Shown here one piece after another: positions 9,812 to 20,523 of a DNA stretch of 64,000 bases. Each line of letters begins with the position of its first letter. The stretch's first letter is position 1. The stretch is taken from assembly GCA_029706075.1 (NCBI GenBank), contig JAINUG010000047.1, forward strand, positions 5,639,830 to 5,703,829, given 5' to 3'. The stretch comes from Aldrovandia affinis (lineage: Eukaryota > Chordata > Actinopteri > Notacanthiformes > Halosauridae). The translations under genes were made by a program, and so were the position numbers. The notes beneath the pieces were generated by a model, which saw only the letters and a program-made list of their open reading frames with translations, had not been told where the DNA came from and ran no database searches.

Positions 9812-11389
9812 TACGCTGGCCCAATGCATCTGTGTGGTGACGCAGGAGCTCGGTCAGGTACTGCGGGGCCAGGCCATTTAGGGATTTAAAAACAGTTAAA
9901 AGTAGTTTAAAATCAATGCGGTGATGGACGGGGAGCCAGTGGAGTGAGGCCAGGACTGGGGTGATGTGCTTGCCCTTTTTTGTACTGGTAAGGAGTCGGG
10001 CAGCCGCATTTTGGACAAGCTGCAGGCGGCGTAGTGATGCCTGATCAATGCCAACATAAAGAGCATTGCAGTAATCCAGCCGAGTTGTAATGAAGGCGTG
10101 GATCACTCTCTCCAGGTCGCTCTGGGAGAGATAGGCCTTGGTCTTTGCTATGGTTCTGAGATGGAAAAAGCTGTTCCTAACCACTGAGCTGACCTGTTTG
10201 GTGAATTTAAAGGCACTATCAAAGATCACTCCGAGATTTCTAACGGAGGACCGGATGTTAGAGCCCAGAGGACCTAGAGCATTGGCAAACGGGACTGGAG
10301 AGGTATCGCCAACAATGATGATCTCGGTCTTGCTCTCGTTAAGATTGAGGAAGTTAGCACTCATCCATGCTTTGGTGTCGGTGAGACAATCAAGCAATGG
10401 CTGAAGTGCGACCTGTCCTGTGGCCTTAAGAGGTAGGTAGGTCTGAACATCATCTGCGAAACAGTGTAAGGATATGTTGTGTTTGGCCAGGATTTCACCT
10501 AAAGGTAGCATGTACAGTAGGAAGAGGATGGGACCTAGGATTGACCCTTGAGGAACCCCACAGGTAAGGGGGGCCACGGAAGAGAGGAAGTCTCCTAGCT
10601 GCACAGAGAAACTCCGGTCGGTTAGGTAGGACTGGAACCAACTTAAGGCTACACCTGAGATTCCCACGTACTGCTCTAGCCGTGACAGTAGGATCCTGTG
10701 ATCCACCGTATCGAAGGCAGCTGTGAGGTCTAGGAGCACCAGGATCACAGGACTACCTGAGTCAGCGGCCAGAAGCAAATCATTTTGGACTCTCAGGAGT
10801 GCCGTTTCAGTGCTGTGAGATGTTTTAAAACCAAACTGGAATTTCTCATGAATGTTATTGATAGCAAGGAAGGATTGTAACTGGACATACACTACTCGCT
10901 CAAGGACTTTGGACAGAAAAGGTAGTTGAAAAATGGGCCTGAAGTTGGAAAGAACAGAGGGGTCGAGATTTTTCTTTTTGATCAATGGCTGCACCACAGC
11001 GTGCTTGAAGGCAGCCGGGACAGGCAGGTGTTAATTAACCATAAGATAATTGGGCCGACTGGTTCAAATACTTCTTTGAGAAGGCGAGAGGGAAGGCTAT
11101 CTGATGGATAGTTTGTGGGCCGCAGGTGTTTGACTGCGTCCAAAAGGGAGGAGAGGGAGACAGGCTCAAACTGCTCGAAAACAGCGAGCTGGGGGTGCAG
11201 AGGAGGGGGAGAGAGAGGAGTAGCAGAGGTGTCAGATGGTCTGAGTGCAGAGATTTTGTCAATGAAGAAGTTTAGAAAACTTTCACAGAGAGCAGGTGAG
11301 GGGACAACAGGGGACACATCACGGGGGTTGATAAGAGAGTTTAGGACATTAAAAAGAACCTGGGGTTTGTGACTGTTGCTGGAGACCAA
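9812..11389 (-). pseudogene. L2-like LINE reverse transcriptase
   Basis: The longest frame (10997 down to 9780, about 400 residues) shows LSNFRPIFQLPFLSKVLERV, FQFGFKTSHSTETALL, LVLLDLTAAFDTVDHRIL, CGVPQGSILGPILFLLYM and the catalytic box HCFADDVQTYLPL. The last has both Asp residues with Phe in place of the usual Tyr. The thumb and C-terminal region (FITTRLDYCNALYVGI, KHITPVLASLHWLPVHHR) follow. The frame upstream (11389-10982) carries the linker and overlaps in another phase, so at least one frameshift separates them. It ends prematurely near RILRV, at the junction with the CR1-like element. Confidence 0.88.
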
Positions 11390-11449
11390 GCTAGAAATAT
11401 ACTCTGTTTTTGATGTTTTTACAGGTCATTGGTAGTCAGACAGGGAGTC

Positions 11450-12460
11450 TCACAGGATTTGATGGGAGACATGGAGCCTGTCTTTCTCCCACTTTCGCTC
11501 CGCGCACCTACAAGCGCGTCTGAGAACGCGCGTGGAGTCATTTAGCCATGGTATTAAAAGAGCTTTGCTACGTTTGGGCCTGAGGGGAGCAACAGAGTCT
11601 AGGATATCAGTGCAAATCGAGGTAAACATGAAAATAATCTCGTCAGCATTAAAATCACAGTTTACATCCAGTGCACAGATTGAAGAGCTGTTGAAAGCAA
11701 CTGAGAAATTAGCAGCAGTTGAGGGGTTAATCATGTGTGAGCGGCGCTCGGGGGCGTGGGAATTATTACCTGAGCACGGGATTATCATTGTAAACAAAAT
11801 TTGTGAATGGTCAGAGATAGACAAAGCACATATTTCATTTACAGACACAGATAAACCATAGGATAACACAAGATCTAAAGTGTGTCCCTTTTCGTGCATC
11901 GGGCCAGTGACAGATTGCTTGAGGTTAAATGAATCAAGGAGATTCAGAAAGTCCCGGGCCAGAGGTTTCGATTGGCAGCAAACATGAACATTGAAATCGC
12001 CACAGATTGATATATGGTCATAATTCACCATGATCCCCGACAAAAAATCTGCAAAGTGATGTAAAAAGTCTTTGTTGAATTTAGGTGGACGGTACACCAC
12101 TGCGCACAGAACAGGGGGAGACTAAATTAATTCAAAGAGTTGCAGTTCAAAGCTAGCATAGGTAACGTGTGGAATCTGCCGGCAATTAAACAATGATTTG
12201 TAAACAGAGGCTAGACCTCCGCACTTGCCCGTGGTTCTGGGGGAGTTGAGGAAATCACAGTCCGGTGGGAGCAGTTCAGAGAACGGTACGTTGTCGCCAA
12301 CAGTCAACCAGGTCTCGGTGAGGAACATAAAATCCAACTCACGGGTGGTAAAGAAGTAATTGAGCTGGAAAGTTTTGTTCGCCAGGGACCGGACGTTTAT
12401 CAGGGCCATCCGAAGATTGAGCTCCTCGCTAGCTGGTGGTACACGTACAACACGCTTCAG
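11450..12460 (-). pseudogene. L2-like LINE endonuclease
   Basis: From about 12410, ALINVRSLANKTFQLNYF and LDFMFLTETWLTVGD mark the N-terminal half with the metal-binding Glu. SICGDFNVHVC (GDxN) and LSISDHSQILFTMII (SDH) mark the C-terminal half in the 12100-11450 frame. A frameshift or stop near 12110-12120 separates the halves. The domain cuts one strand of target DNA in living LINEs. All key residues remain visible here despite the break. Confidence 0.86.
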
Positions 12461-13049
12461 CATGCGTAGGCTAGAGTGGTCTACACCACGTCTACACCTA
12501 CGGGTCGGAGAGTGCCAGGAAACCGGGCCAGGAGGAGTGAGGCCTTGAGGTGCCGCCGGGTCCATCGGAAGGAGAAGCAGCGGAGTAGAGCCAGGGGCAA
12601 CAGCGGGCTCCGGCGACAGAAGGCCGGTCACGGCAGGAACGACAGGTCGGAGCCAGCGCACCAGGCGCCGGACATCGGGGGTAGGCCGGCAGCGTCCATC
12701 ACGAAGAAGGCGATGATCGGTCGGGCGAGAGGACGTCAGAAGGATCTTAAGTTTCACCAACACACCTCCCCTCTTCCCCTGTCTCTTGGAGCGCTTTTTA
12801 CGTAAAGGAGCCGCCGGTGTACGACGCAGGTAAGCGGGGATACCTGACAGCATGGGAGGGGGGTTTGTAGTCCAATTTCCCGGGTCGGATCTGGGTACCC
12901 ATGTCTCGCAAAAATTGAGAGCTCGGATATTAAGCAGAGCTTGGCGATCGTAGCACAATAGTGCAGAGACATCCCAGTAAGTGCATAAAAATAAGGCTGC
13001 AACAAACAGAAAACAAAACTTCCGTGACAGATGACTCGCCGAACAAACT

Positions 13050-13470
13050 GGCGCCAGTCTGATGACGAACTGATGAGTGTACCCTCTGTAGTCCTGCTGG
13101 TGTAGTCTTCTACGTATGGTAGACTTTGACAGATCTACACCTGCATCCAGGAGAGTGTTTTTGATCTGTTGGGCCATTGTCAGGGGGTTTCTTCACCATA
13201 GAGAGTATTCTCCGGTCATCCACTACAGTGGTCTACCTCGGTCTACCGGGTTTTTGACATAATTGAGTGTTTTTTATTGTTAATGATGAACCAAACTTGA
13301 CTTGGGTATGCCCAGGGTTTTTGCAATGTTCCTGATTGATTGATTTTCATTTCTGAGCCTTATGACGGCCAGCTTAATTTGCATCAACACTGCTATCTTC
13401 TTCATGTTGTCACACCCCAACAACCATCTCCAAAGGCAATTGCAAAGGGAAACCAGTAGCAGCACTTCGT
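13050..13470 (-). pseudogene. Tc1-like transposase N-terminal fragment
   Basis: Minus-strand text at 13410-13280 encodes LAVIRLRNENQSIRNIAKTL followed by GIPKSSL, the first helix-turn-helix of a Tc1 transposase. At 13177-13060 VDLSKSTIRRRLHQQDYRGY gives the second. Stops lie between them. The DDE catalytic domain is missing, since the sequence meets the L2-like LINE near 13040. No TIR is recognisable. Confidence 0.8.
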
Positions 13471-14395
13471 GAAGATGACGAATTTCCTGGGGACTGCATT
13501 AATATTAGCTGGTGGGCATATGTGTCCTCCACGCTAAAAGGATATTGCCAGAGGAATATAACAAACAGCCCACACAAACAGCAGGGATGGATGCTCATTA
13601 TGAAAAGTGAATGAATGTTTGAAAAGTGAATATATGAGAGTGTGATATAAACAAATGAGTCTCCTCTCTTAGACACAGCCACTGTACCATACAGTTTGTA
13701 TCCTTGGTTGACGCCTTAGCTGTGGTCTCTTTTAAACATACAGTAACTTTGTTGGCGAGCACATTCTATGTTTATGAATCTTGCAAGTGTAGATTTGATT
13801 AATCAAGATTCATTAGGTTCTAAGATTCTTCACTTTTGTTCTTTTTGCTACATCTATGATTTCCCCGACGTAAAATGTTAGGTAAGAACACAACCTCCCT
13901 GTCTTATCTTTAACAGACCCAGGCCCCTTTTTTCCTTTTCTATTACCCTCAATGTCTGGATATTGCTATGCTCCCCAATCTCCAATGGCAAACTAGCAGA
14001 AAGGATTGAGAGGGCCAGTGTCAATAGCCTCATCCTCATTCATCCTCATAAAATACAGCAGAAGGCATCGGTCTTGGCAATGGTGGTCGAGCAACGTTGC
14101 TTGTTTTGCCACAGGACTCCTGTGGATGATTGTGGGACAATTAGACTTTCCGTGTGCCAATTTGGCAATCTCACAAACTGCGAGATTGCCAGAAGCTGCT
14201 CATTGTTGGACAGGAGATTGTCCCAAAAGTCTTAATTTGCCAAACCATGTTAACTGGAAGGAATGTCAATTGAAGAACTCATTTGATGGATTATGTTTGT
14301 AATTGAGTCTGATTATGTGTGGGAATGGCAGAGTGAGTGATTGCCTCACAAGTTCCACCTGAGCCGGACAATAATCTAGTCAATTTAAGTGCAGG
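13471..14395. other. No recognisable feature
   Basis: No family was recognised. The frames at 13963-14302 have no conserved motif. The text ATTTGGCAATCTCACAAACT, GCGAGATTGCC is a short inverted repeat without transposon-like flanks. Confidence 0.45.
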
Positions 14396-14650
14396 GGCGA
14401 GGCTACTGGGGCATTGTGTGATGAGTCTTGTTGTAGTCAGTGTGAGTCTTGTCAAGGAATGTGTGGAATCAGTGTGAGTGAGTATGTGTCTTGTCGAGTT
14501 ATGTGTAGGGACAGTGTGAAGAGTGCTTCCGTGTTGCTGTTAATGTTAAATCCCACACTGAAAGGTCGCGGAAGGTCTGTGTCTGTTAAATGTGAATGTT
14601 TGTATCTGGACTGAAAAGTCACGGAAGGTGTGTGTGTAGTGAAAGCTATT
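14396..14650. repeat. Degenerate GT-rich tandem-like repeat before the gap
   Basis: Words such as GTCTTGT, AGTGTGA and CACGGAAGGT recur at irregular spacing (for example GGTCGCGGAAGGTCTGTG and AGTCACGGAAGGTGTGTG about 55 bp apart). The assembly gap follows at once, so a longer tandem array may have collapsed here. Confidence 0.5.
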
Positions 14651-14750
14651 NNNNNNNNNNNNNNNNNNNNNNNNNNNNNNNNNNNNNNNNNNNNNNNNNN
14701 NNNNNNNNNNNNNNNNNNNNNNNNNNNNNNNNNNNNNNNNNNNNNNNNNN
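14651..14750. other. Assembly gap (100 N)
   Basis: Exactly 100 N, the conventional placeholder for a gap of unknown size. Frames running through it are meaningless. Confidence 0.98.
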
Positions 14751-14754
14751 GAGA

Positions 14755-15545
14755 ACCCGAGCAAACACAAATACAGTTTTTAAATGATCACTTCATTTAT
14801 TGAAGGACAAAAGTTACACCCATATCACCCATGTGAAAAAGTTATTGCCCCCCTGAACTTAATAACTGGTTGCGCCACCTTTATCAGCAACAACTGCAAC
14901 CAAACGCTTCTTATAATTGGAGATCAGTCTTTCACATCGCTTTCATTTCACAGGAATTTTGGCCCACTCTTCTTTGCAGCATTGCTGTAATTCAGAGACA
15001 TTGGAGGGTTTTCAAAGTCAGGACTTTGACTAGGCCACTCCAAAACCTTCATTTTGTTTATTTTGGGCCATTCTGAGGTGGACTTGCTCTTGTGTTTTGG
15101 GTCATTGTCCTGCTGCATAACCCAGTTACGCTTCAGTTTCAGATCACGGACTGATGACCGGACATTCTCCTTCAGAATTTTCTGGTAGAGAGCAGAATTC
15201 ATGGTTCCTTCAATGATGGCAAGTCTTCCAGGCCCTGAGGCAACAAAGCATCCCCACACCATCACACTACTACCACCATGTTTGACTGTTGGTATGATGT
15301 TCTTATTGTAAAATGCCATGTCTGCTTTACGCCAGACATAACGGGACCTGTGTCTTCCAAAAAGTTCCACTTTTGACTCGCCTGTCCACAGAACATTCTC
15401 CCAAATGGCTTGGGGGTCATCAATGTGTTTTTTTGCAAATGTGAGACGAGCACTCATGTTTCTCTTACTTTGCAACTCTCCCATGAATTCAATTTTTGCC
15501 CAGTCTCTTTCTTATTGTCGAATCATGAAAGCTGACCCTAGCTGA
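14755..15545 (-). mobile_element. Tc1/mariner element, 5' truncated, with transposase remnant
   Basis: The minus-strand frame 15484-14948 is the catalytic domain of a Tc1-type transposase, the enzyme that cuts and pastes the element at TA sites. [61 protein letters not shown] and [12 protein letters not shown] are visible. The first catalytic Asp of the usual SDE box reads TGES here, so it appears mutated; the second (QDNDPKH) is present. The C-terminus beyond SQSPDFEN is altered. Terminal text at 14770-14880 is the 3' non-coding end. The N-terminal DNA-binding half is missing beyond 15545, and the right side meets the Tx1/L1 tail. Confidence 0.85.
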
Positions 15546-15628
15546 GGCTAGAGAAGCCTGCATTTATTTTTCATTTTATTTTTTATGATTAACATTTTTA
15601 TTGGTTTTTCGAGATAACATACTGTACA

Positions 15629-16232
15629 TGTTGTGGCAGCCCAAGGGGCCGGGCACAAGGAAATGGCTGCCTGGCCTACAACACATGGAAGCCTGAAAAC
15701 ACTACATTTCCCAGCAGGCCACAGGAACACCTGAACGAAGTCAAGCAATGGGGACTAACGACCAGCTGAAGGCTATTCCGAGGCCTATTTAAAGGACTGA
15801 CTCACATTACCCATTGAAAAGGAGTAGGAACGTGTTGGGAAAGGAGTTGTGAGTGTATTAAGGAGAGTGAGAGACCGTGACGTCGTTTGACTAGCCGGGA
15901 TTTAGAGAGAGAGGAAAAGTGTTTTTTGGATTATTTGTGTATGAAATTGGATTGTTTTGAGGACCCCCATTGGATTGACTACGGACTGGATAATGGAATT
16001 GACCTGGATAACGGAACTGGATTTTGGACACTGACTACGAGATAAAGATTGCGGACTTTGTGTTTGTATTCCCCCGAATACCCTGCCCTTTGTTTTGTGT
16101 AGTGTTTGTCTAAGATTATTCGTTTAATAAATTATCATTTTTGTTTATATTACTGCCTCCTCTGTGTTCTTGCACTTGCCTACGCCCTCTGCAAGGTCCG
16201 TGAGTGTCGCCCAACCCCTGGGGACACCACAA
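15629..16232 (+). mobile_element. Solo LTR (604 bp), family B
   Basis: It starts TGTTGTGG and ends CCACAA, giving the short inverted termini TTGTGG/CCACAA. A perfect 6-bp duplication, TGTACA, flanks it at 15623-15628 and 16233-16238 (a 5-bp reading is also possible). Inside is a TATA-like CCTATTTAAAGGACTGAC at about 15783 and an AATAAA signal at about 16126 (GTTTAATAAATT), both in the right order for plus orientation. No internal region or second copy is present, so this is a solo LTR within the L1-like 3' end. Superfamily undetermined. Confidence 0.82.
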
Positions 16233-16569
16233 TGTACAAGCACAATTCAAATATCTTGAGGTTGGACAACCATTAGCATTGAGAGACACTTGCACATGAA
16301 AATAATAATAATAACAATAATAATGACAACAACAATAGTAAAAGACGAGGACAAAACAGAATAAACAGATCAACATCGGAATTAAAAAAATAATAATAAA
16401 TAAATAAATAAACACACAAGACAAAAAACAATACTATAACATACTATTACACTCAGCAATGTCCACAATAGTGACAATAATGATGTAACTCTACAGGCTA
16501 AATCAGGTCTGCAAGAAAAAAGAAAAATAAAGAGAAAAGAAAATTGAGAGTTGACACCCCGGGTCCCTG

Positions 16570-17150
16570 GGCCCCACCCAGTTCAAAACCCTAGCCCGGC
16601 CCTCCCATATTAGTAAAGTATTTCTCCCATTTCAAATAGAAACCCTCCACTATATTCATGAGTCTGAATGATAGGCCCTCAAGCGCAGCTAATCTACCAA
16701 GCTGGGTGTGCCACAGATTCACAGCAGGGGCAGAAGGGGCCTTCCATTCTAAAATAATGAGCTTAATGAGTCTGCACCCATTCCGCATCAGGGGATGGAA
16801 GGTTCTCTAGGGATGAGGGGTCCCCAAGGATGTATAGTGTGGGGGTGAAAGGCACATCAAACCCTATTATTCGCTTAACATTGTCTTGAATCTCATGCCA
16901 GAAGTCTTGTATTTTAGAACAGCTCCACAACATGTGAGTCAATGTGCCCTCCCCACCCTGGCATCTCCAGCATTCTAGGGTTTGCGTTAACTTGACCCTA
17001 TATAGTTTGGATGGAGTCCAATATACTCTGTTCAGAATCTTGAATTGAATGAGCCTGTGTGAATGACACATTGAGGTCTGCCACCCAGATTAGTCTAAGG
17101 GTGGACCAGCCCTTGTCTGAGCATTTCAGAAGCATTGAGTAATAGAGTGA
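16570..17150 (-). pseudogene. Tx1/L1-like LINE ORF2 C-terminal region
   Basis: The frame 17071-16763 reads HRLIQFKILNRVYWTPSKLY, then LECWRCQGGEGTLTHMLWSC. The latter is the Cys/His motif (C-x2-C-x8-H-x4-C) that characterises the C-terminus of L1-type ORF2 proteins and is thought to bind RNA. The next frame (16788-16591) has RNGCRLIKLIILEWKAPSAP, also typical of the extreme C-terminus. A frameshift lies near 16780. Upstream the sequence jumps directly to the endonuclease-side linker, so the RT has been deleted. Confidence 0.82.
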
Positions 17151-17369
17151 GACCTCATGTCCTTTGCTCAATTATTTGTATATTTTGTTTAAAATCGCTC
17201 TCCGCAATAGCAATCTTTTTCTCTAAGTCAGGTTGTTTGGAGATGTGCTCCTTTTTTTAATGAGGCATGCTGTATTATATAGCCTCTAAGAAATGCCTTG
17301 CAGGCCTCCCATGCCACACCTGCAGAGGGCACTGATGGCAAATTAGTTTATTTATAGAGATTGATCTGA

Positions 17370-18060
17370 GCCCTTAGAGACTCCTTAAAGCCTGCAAGAG
17401 GCTTGAGTTGAGCCTCCACCTGGGGGACCTAGCAGCATTGTTAAAAGGGAGCATGCGGAGGTACACAGGGGCATGGTCAGAGAGAGAGAAAATGTTACCA
17501 ATAGAGCTAGCCACTATTGAGGAGATAGCAGAATTAAAGACAAAAAGGTAGTCTATCCTAGAAAAAGTGTAGTCCCTAGCGGATGGATTAAATAGGCACC
17601 AAACATCCACCAAACCAGAAGCCTTACACATTTCCTGTTTAACCGAGACTGATCTGCATGAGCACTGTGAGGGAGTGCTGCGATCCAATATATTATCCAT
17701 GACCTGATTAAAGTCACCCCCCATTATAACTGGGTAGTCCCCCATATCATTGAGTCTGCACTCAAGCTGCCTGAAGAATGTGGGGTCATCGGTGTTAGGA
17801 GCATATACGTTAGCTAAGATCACTTTATGACCCTGAATCTCAGATAGAAGCAATAAAATCCGCCCTGCTTCATCACTACTCTCCCTGATGCATTTAAACT
17901 GCAACTGCTTGTGAATTAAAATTGCTACCCCCCTGCTCCGGCTGCTACCACAAGAAGCAGAGAAATGGCCCACCCAGTCCCTGCAAAGTTTCCTTGACTC
18001 CTGGGCCATTAATTGAGTCTCCTGGAGGAATACGATGTCACCCTTCTTAGATTTAATAAA
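17370..18060 (-). pseudogene. Tx1/L1-like LINE endonuclease
   Basis: The frame 18009-17374 encodes the middle and end of an L1-type endonuclease. SSRSRGVAILIHKQLQFK, GHKVILANVYAPNTDDPTFF, YPVIMGGDFNQVMDNILDRS (GDFN metal site), RDYTFSRIDYLFVF and SLSDHAPVYLRM (SDHxP) are all visible. The N-terminal segment with the catalytic Glu is on the edge near 18020-18060 and looks degraded. A long uninterrupted frame makes this a rather young relic. It is followed by the linker (AWEACKAFLRGYIIQ at about 17310). Confidence 0.88.
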
Positions 18061-18865
18061 TGTAATAATTTTCTTTTTTTGATTTGGTTATGAAGGCCTC
18101 GGATATTCCATGCCATTAGGTTTAAAGCCCTTCTCTGATCAGCCTGCATCATGGGATCCGTATACATCAAATGACTGATAAAGGATATAGCCTAACACAA
18201 AATTCACCATCGCTGAGTGATAGATAGTACATGAAGACATCATTTTAAAAAAGAAAGAAAGAAAAACTACAAAACAATACTAATATGGTCCACCATAGTA
18301 TTAGGCCTACTAATCAGTGGTGGGCCGTCAGGGCCTGCAAGGCCTTCTCTGCTGGTCTAAAAAATATCTGAATCACAGACTGATGTTAATTATATTTTGT
18401 CCATGAATACTTATTAAATAATTACAAATGGTCTGTTCGCTTCCTTTCATAGCTGTTCCCCTGGTTGCGCTGCATCCAGATGTGTATTTTCATATTAAAA
18501 TCACATTTCAGCCATCATTTGTTGCCAGGGTCAAAGAAATCTGCCTGGAGGCCTTCACAATCAATTCTGAAGGCCCTGTAGCATAAAATAAGTGTTGATC
18601 AAACTGTTGCTTCAACCAATCAGATTTTGAGTTGGGGACACAAAGGCCTTCTAGAAGGCCTAGGTAACGTCAGCGTATTCACACCCTTTGATTGGATAGT
18701 CAGAGAGTGTCTGACTATGATGTAATGTGATTGGTTAAATGCTTTAATATGAAAATACACGTCTGGATGCAGCACAACCAGGGGAACAGCTATGAAAGGA
18801 AGCGAACAGACCATTTGGAATTATTTAATAAGTATTCATGGACAAAATATAATTAACATCAGTCT

Positions 18866-19075
18866 ATGATTCAGACATTTGAGCGGACATTTTCAGCCCT
18901 AAAGCGAATTAAAACTTATGCCAGAAATACGACAGGGCAGGCTCGACTTTCAGCATTAGCTTCGATGGCGATAGAAAAGGACTTGATGGAACTGAAACAC
19001 ACTGATAATCTGTACGACAGAGTAATTGAACTCTTTTTGAGGAAAGAAAGGAGGATGGATTTTGTGTACAAATAA
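18866..19075 (+). pseudogene. hAT transposase C-terminal remnant
   Basis: A 69-codon frame reads ERTFSALKRIKTYARNTTGQ, then ARLSALASMAIEKDLMELK, and ends FLRKERRMDFVYK. This is the hAT dimerisation region and includes the conserved [ST]-F-S-x-L-K-x-I-K block. No upstream catalytic or zinc-finger part exists; the first residues arise from the inverted-duplication joint. Confidence 0.8.
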
Positions 19076-19206
19076 TAAGGATTTTTGGTGAGTAAAATGT
19101 TGCTATTTTCCTTTTTTTATGTGTATCGCAGCTGTAGCACCCCGGGTTTGTTTCTTCAGTAAAGGCATTTATTCTGGATACACGAGTTATCTATCTGCGA
19201 TGCAAC

Positions 19207-19734
19207 AGCAAGGGGTGTTTGTTCGGTTTGTTTTTGCACTTTGTTTATTTATCTTTCTTCAGTCATGTTTCATTTTCGTTCTGTTCCCCGTCTGTCATTG
19301 TTCCTGTTCGAGTTCCTCTCCTTGTCTTGTCATGCACTTCGGGAAATTCTGTTTCGGTTTTTTAGGGAGGAGGAGGAACGCATAAAGAAATCTGCGTGCG
19401 AATAAAGCGGAACGTGAGAAACGTACAGAGATAGGACGAGAGAGAATGGCAGCGATAGTTAGAAGCGTGAGACAATTAGTGATTAGTAGTGTTAGTAACT
19501 TAATCTAAATCCCTAATGTTAGTAGATTAGTTGGTTAGTACTATATACATCTAACTAATATATACAAAGTGTAATTAGAAAGTAAGAAGGAAGTAAAACG
19601 AGATTAGAAACGAAGACGGAAAAACCGAAACAGAATTTCCCGAAGTGCATGACAGAACGAGAATGAAACATGACTGAAGAAAGATAAATAAACAAAGTGC
19701 AAAAACAAACCGAACAGACACTCAAAACATAACA
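19207..19734 (-). mobile_element. LTR family A fragment, inverted-duplicated (copy 2)
   Basis: The right portion (19450-19734) matches the family A LTR (shared TTAGTAGATTAGTTGGTTAG, ending CAAAACATAACA). The left portion (19207-19362) is the reverse complement of 19619-19734, so the piece can fold into a stem of more than 100 bp. It interrupts the hAT element between GATGCAAC and ATAAGATGG. Confidence 0.75.
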
Positions 19735-19835
19735 ATAAGATGGCTTTTATAACCATAAAATAGTTATTGAGGGTTGGATTGATTCAGACGGAGTACTACT
19801 GAAGGCCTAGGTGTGAAATGCACGGCCCGCCACTG

Positions 19836-20523
19836 CCATCCATACAGAGGAAGAAAAATAAAACGTGTTGTCTTTGTTGCTTTATAATGTCCATTATGCA
19901 TGACAAAAGAGGTCATTATCAATCCCGAGTATACAGTACACATTCCCTGGCTATACCAGGCTATATGCCGGTAAAGTCAATCGCAATCTCCCAGGCAACA
20001 GATCAACAAGCACTCCATTTTGGAGAGCACTCGAAATAATTCGTAGCTTTCTGCCAGGTTGTACACATGTTGTATTCACATGAGAAACAAATGAATGTGT
20101 CCCCAAAGCATGTTCCGTTCACCAACATGACGTCAACACTTCACCAGCGCATTAGAAATGCCCATCCATCCAGAAAACAAACAAAATACCAAACAAAAAT
20201 ACAGTTTAAAAGGCAAAATAAGACCTTTTAGCAGGAGTAAAAATAAATGTTTACCAAAGTGAAAAATATGAGGCTTAAGTGCGTTGATGGTGCGTTCCAG
20301 TGTCTCACAGAATAAGCAGATAATTAAACTAGAAACGCAATTTTAAGTCATTCTGTCGCTCCAATGGTGGTAAATAGTAAAAAAAATAAACAAATAAAAC
20401 ACTATGAGAATGAGTCTTCCTGGACAGGTCCCCTCCGGTAATCAGTGAAATAAGATTTCAATGTTCATATGCTCAATGCTCTATGGAGGCAAAGATCGAA
20501 TGTAGGTCAGTGCCTTCTTGGGA
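19836..20523 (-). other. Tx1/L1 inter-ORF and ORF1 end region
   Basis: Sequence between the hAT insertion and the recognised part of ORF1. Minus-strand text at 20620-20560 (AAFNQCKQLLHERRV) is the C-terminal tail of ORF1p after a frameshift near 20700. The rest has no recognisable domain. Confidence 0.55.

Larger units (their letters stand above)
9800..13040 (-). mobile_element. L2-like LINE, nearly full length but broken
   Basis: About 3.2 kb of continuous minus-strand LINE: a 5' region rich in Pro, Arg and Ser (13040-12450), endonuclease (12410-11450), linker and RT (11389-9812). The 3' end is lost where the CR1-like LINE begins near 9800, so no L2-type tail is seen. Frames break at about 12120, 11440 and 10990, which suggests a moderately old copy. 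The HITPVLASLHWLPVHHRIDF block and the overall domain order place it in the L2/Rex1 group. A related but distinct subfamily provides the fragments at 62986-63595. Confidence 0.85.
18315..19835 (+). mobile_element. Rearranged hAT element (copy 2) with inverted duplication
   Basis: The termini match copy 1 (CAGTGGTGGGCCGTCAG at left, CACGGCCCGCCACTG at right). The flanking 8-mers differ (CTACTAAT and CCATCCAT), so the target duplication is not preserved. Internally, about 130 bp at 18370-18500 reappears in inverted orientation at about 18745-18872. An LTR-family-A fragment, itself inverted-duplicated, sits at 19207-19734. The C-terminal hAT transposase fragment is at 18866-19075. The lost duplication and foldback structure suggest rearrangement after insertion, or mobilisation of an already rearranged copy. 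Confidence 0.8.

Noticed and set aside
14546-14787. Frames through the N run
   Set aside because: They are created by translating the gap.
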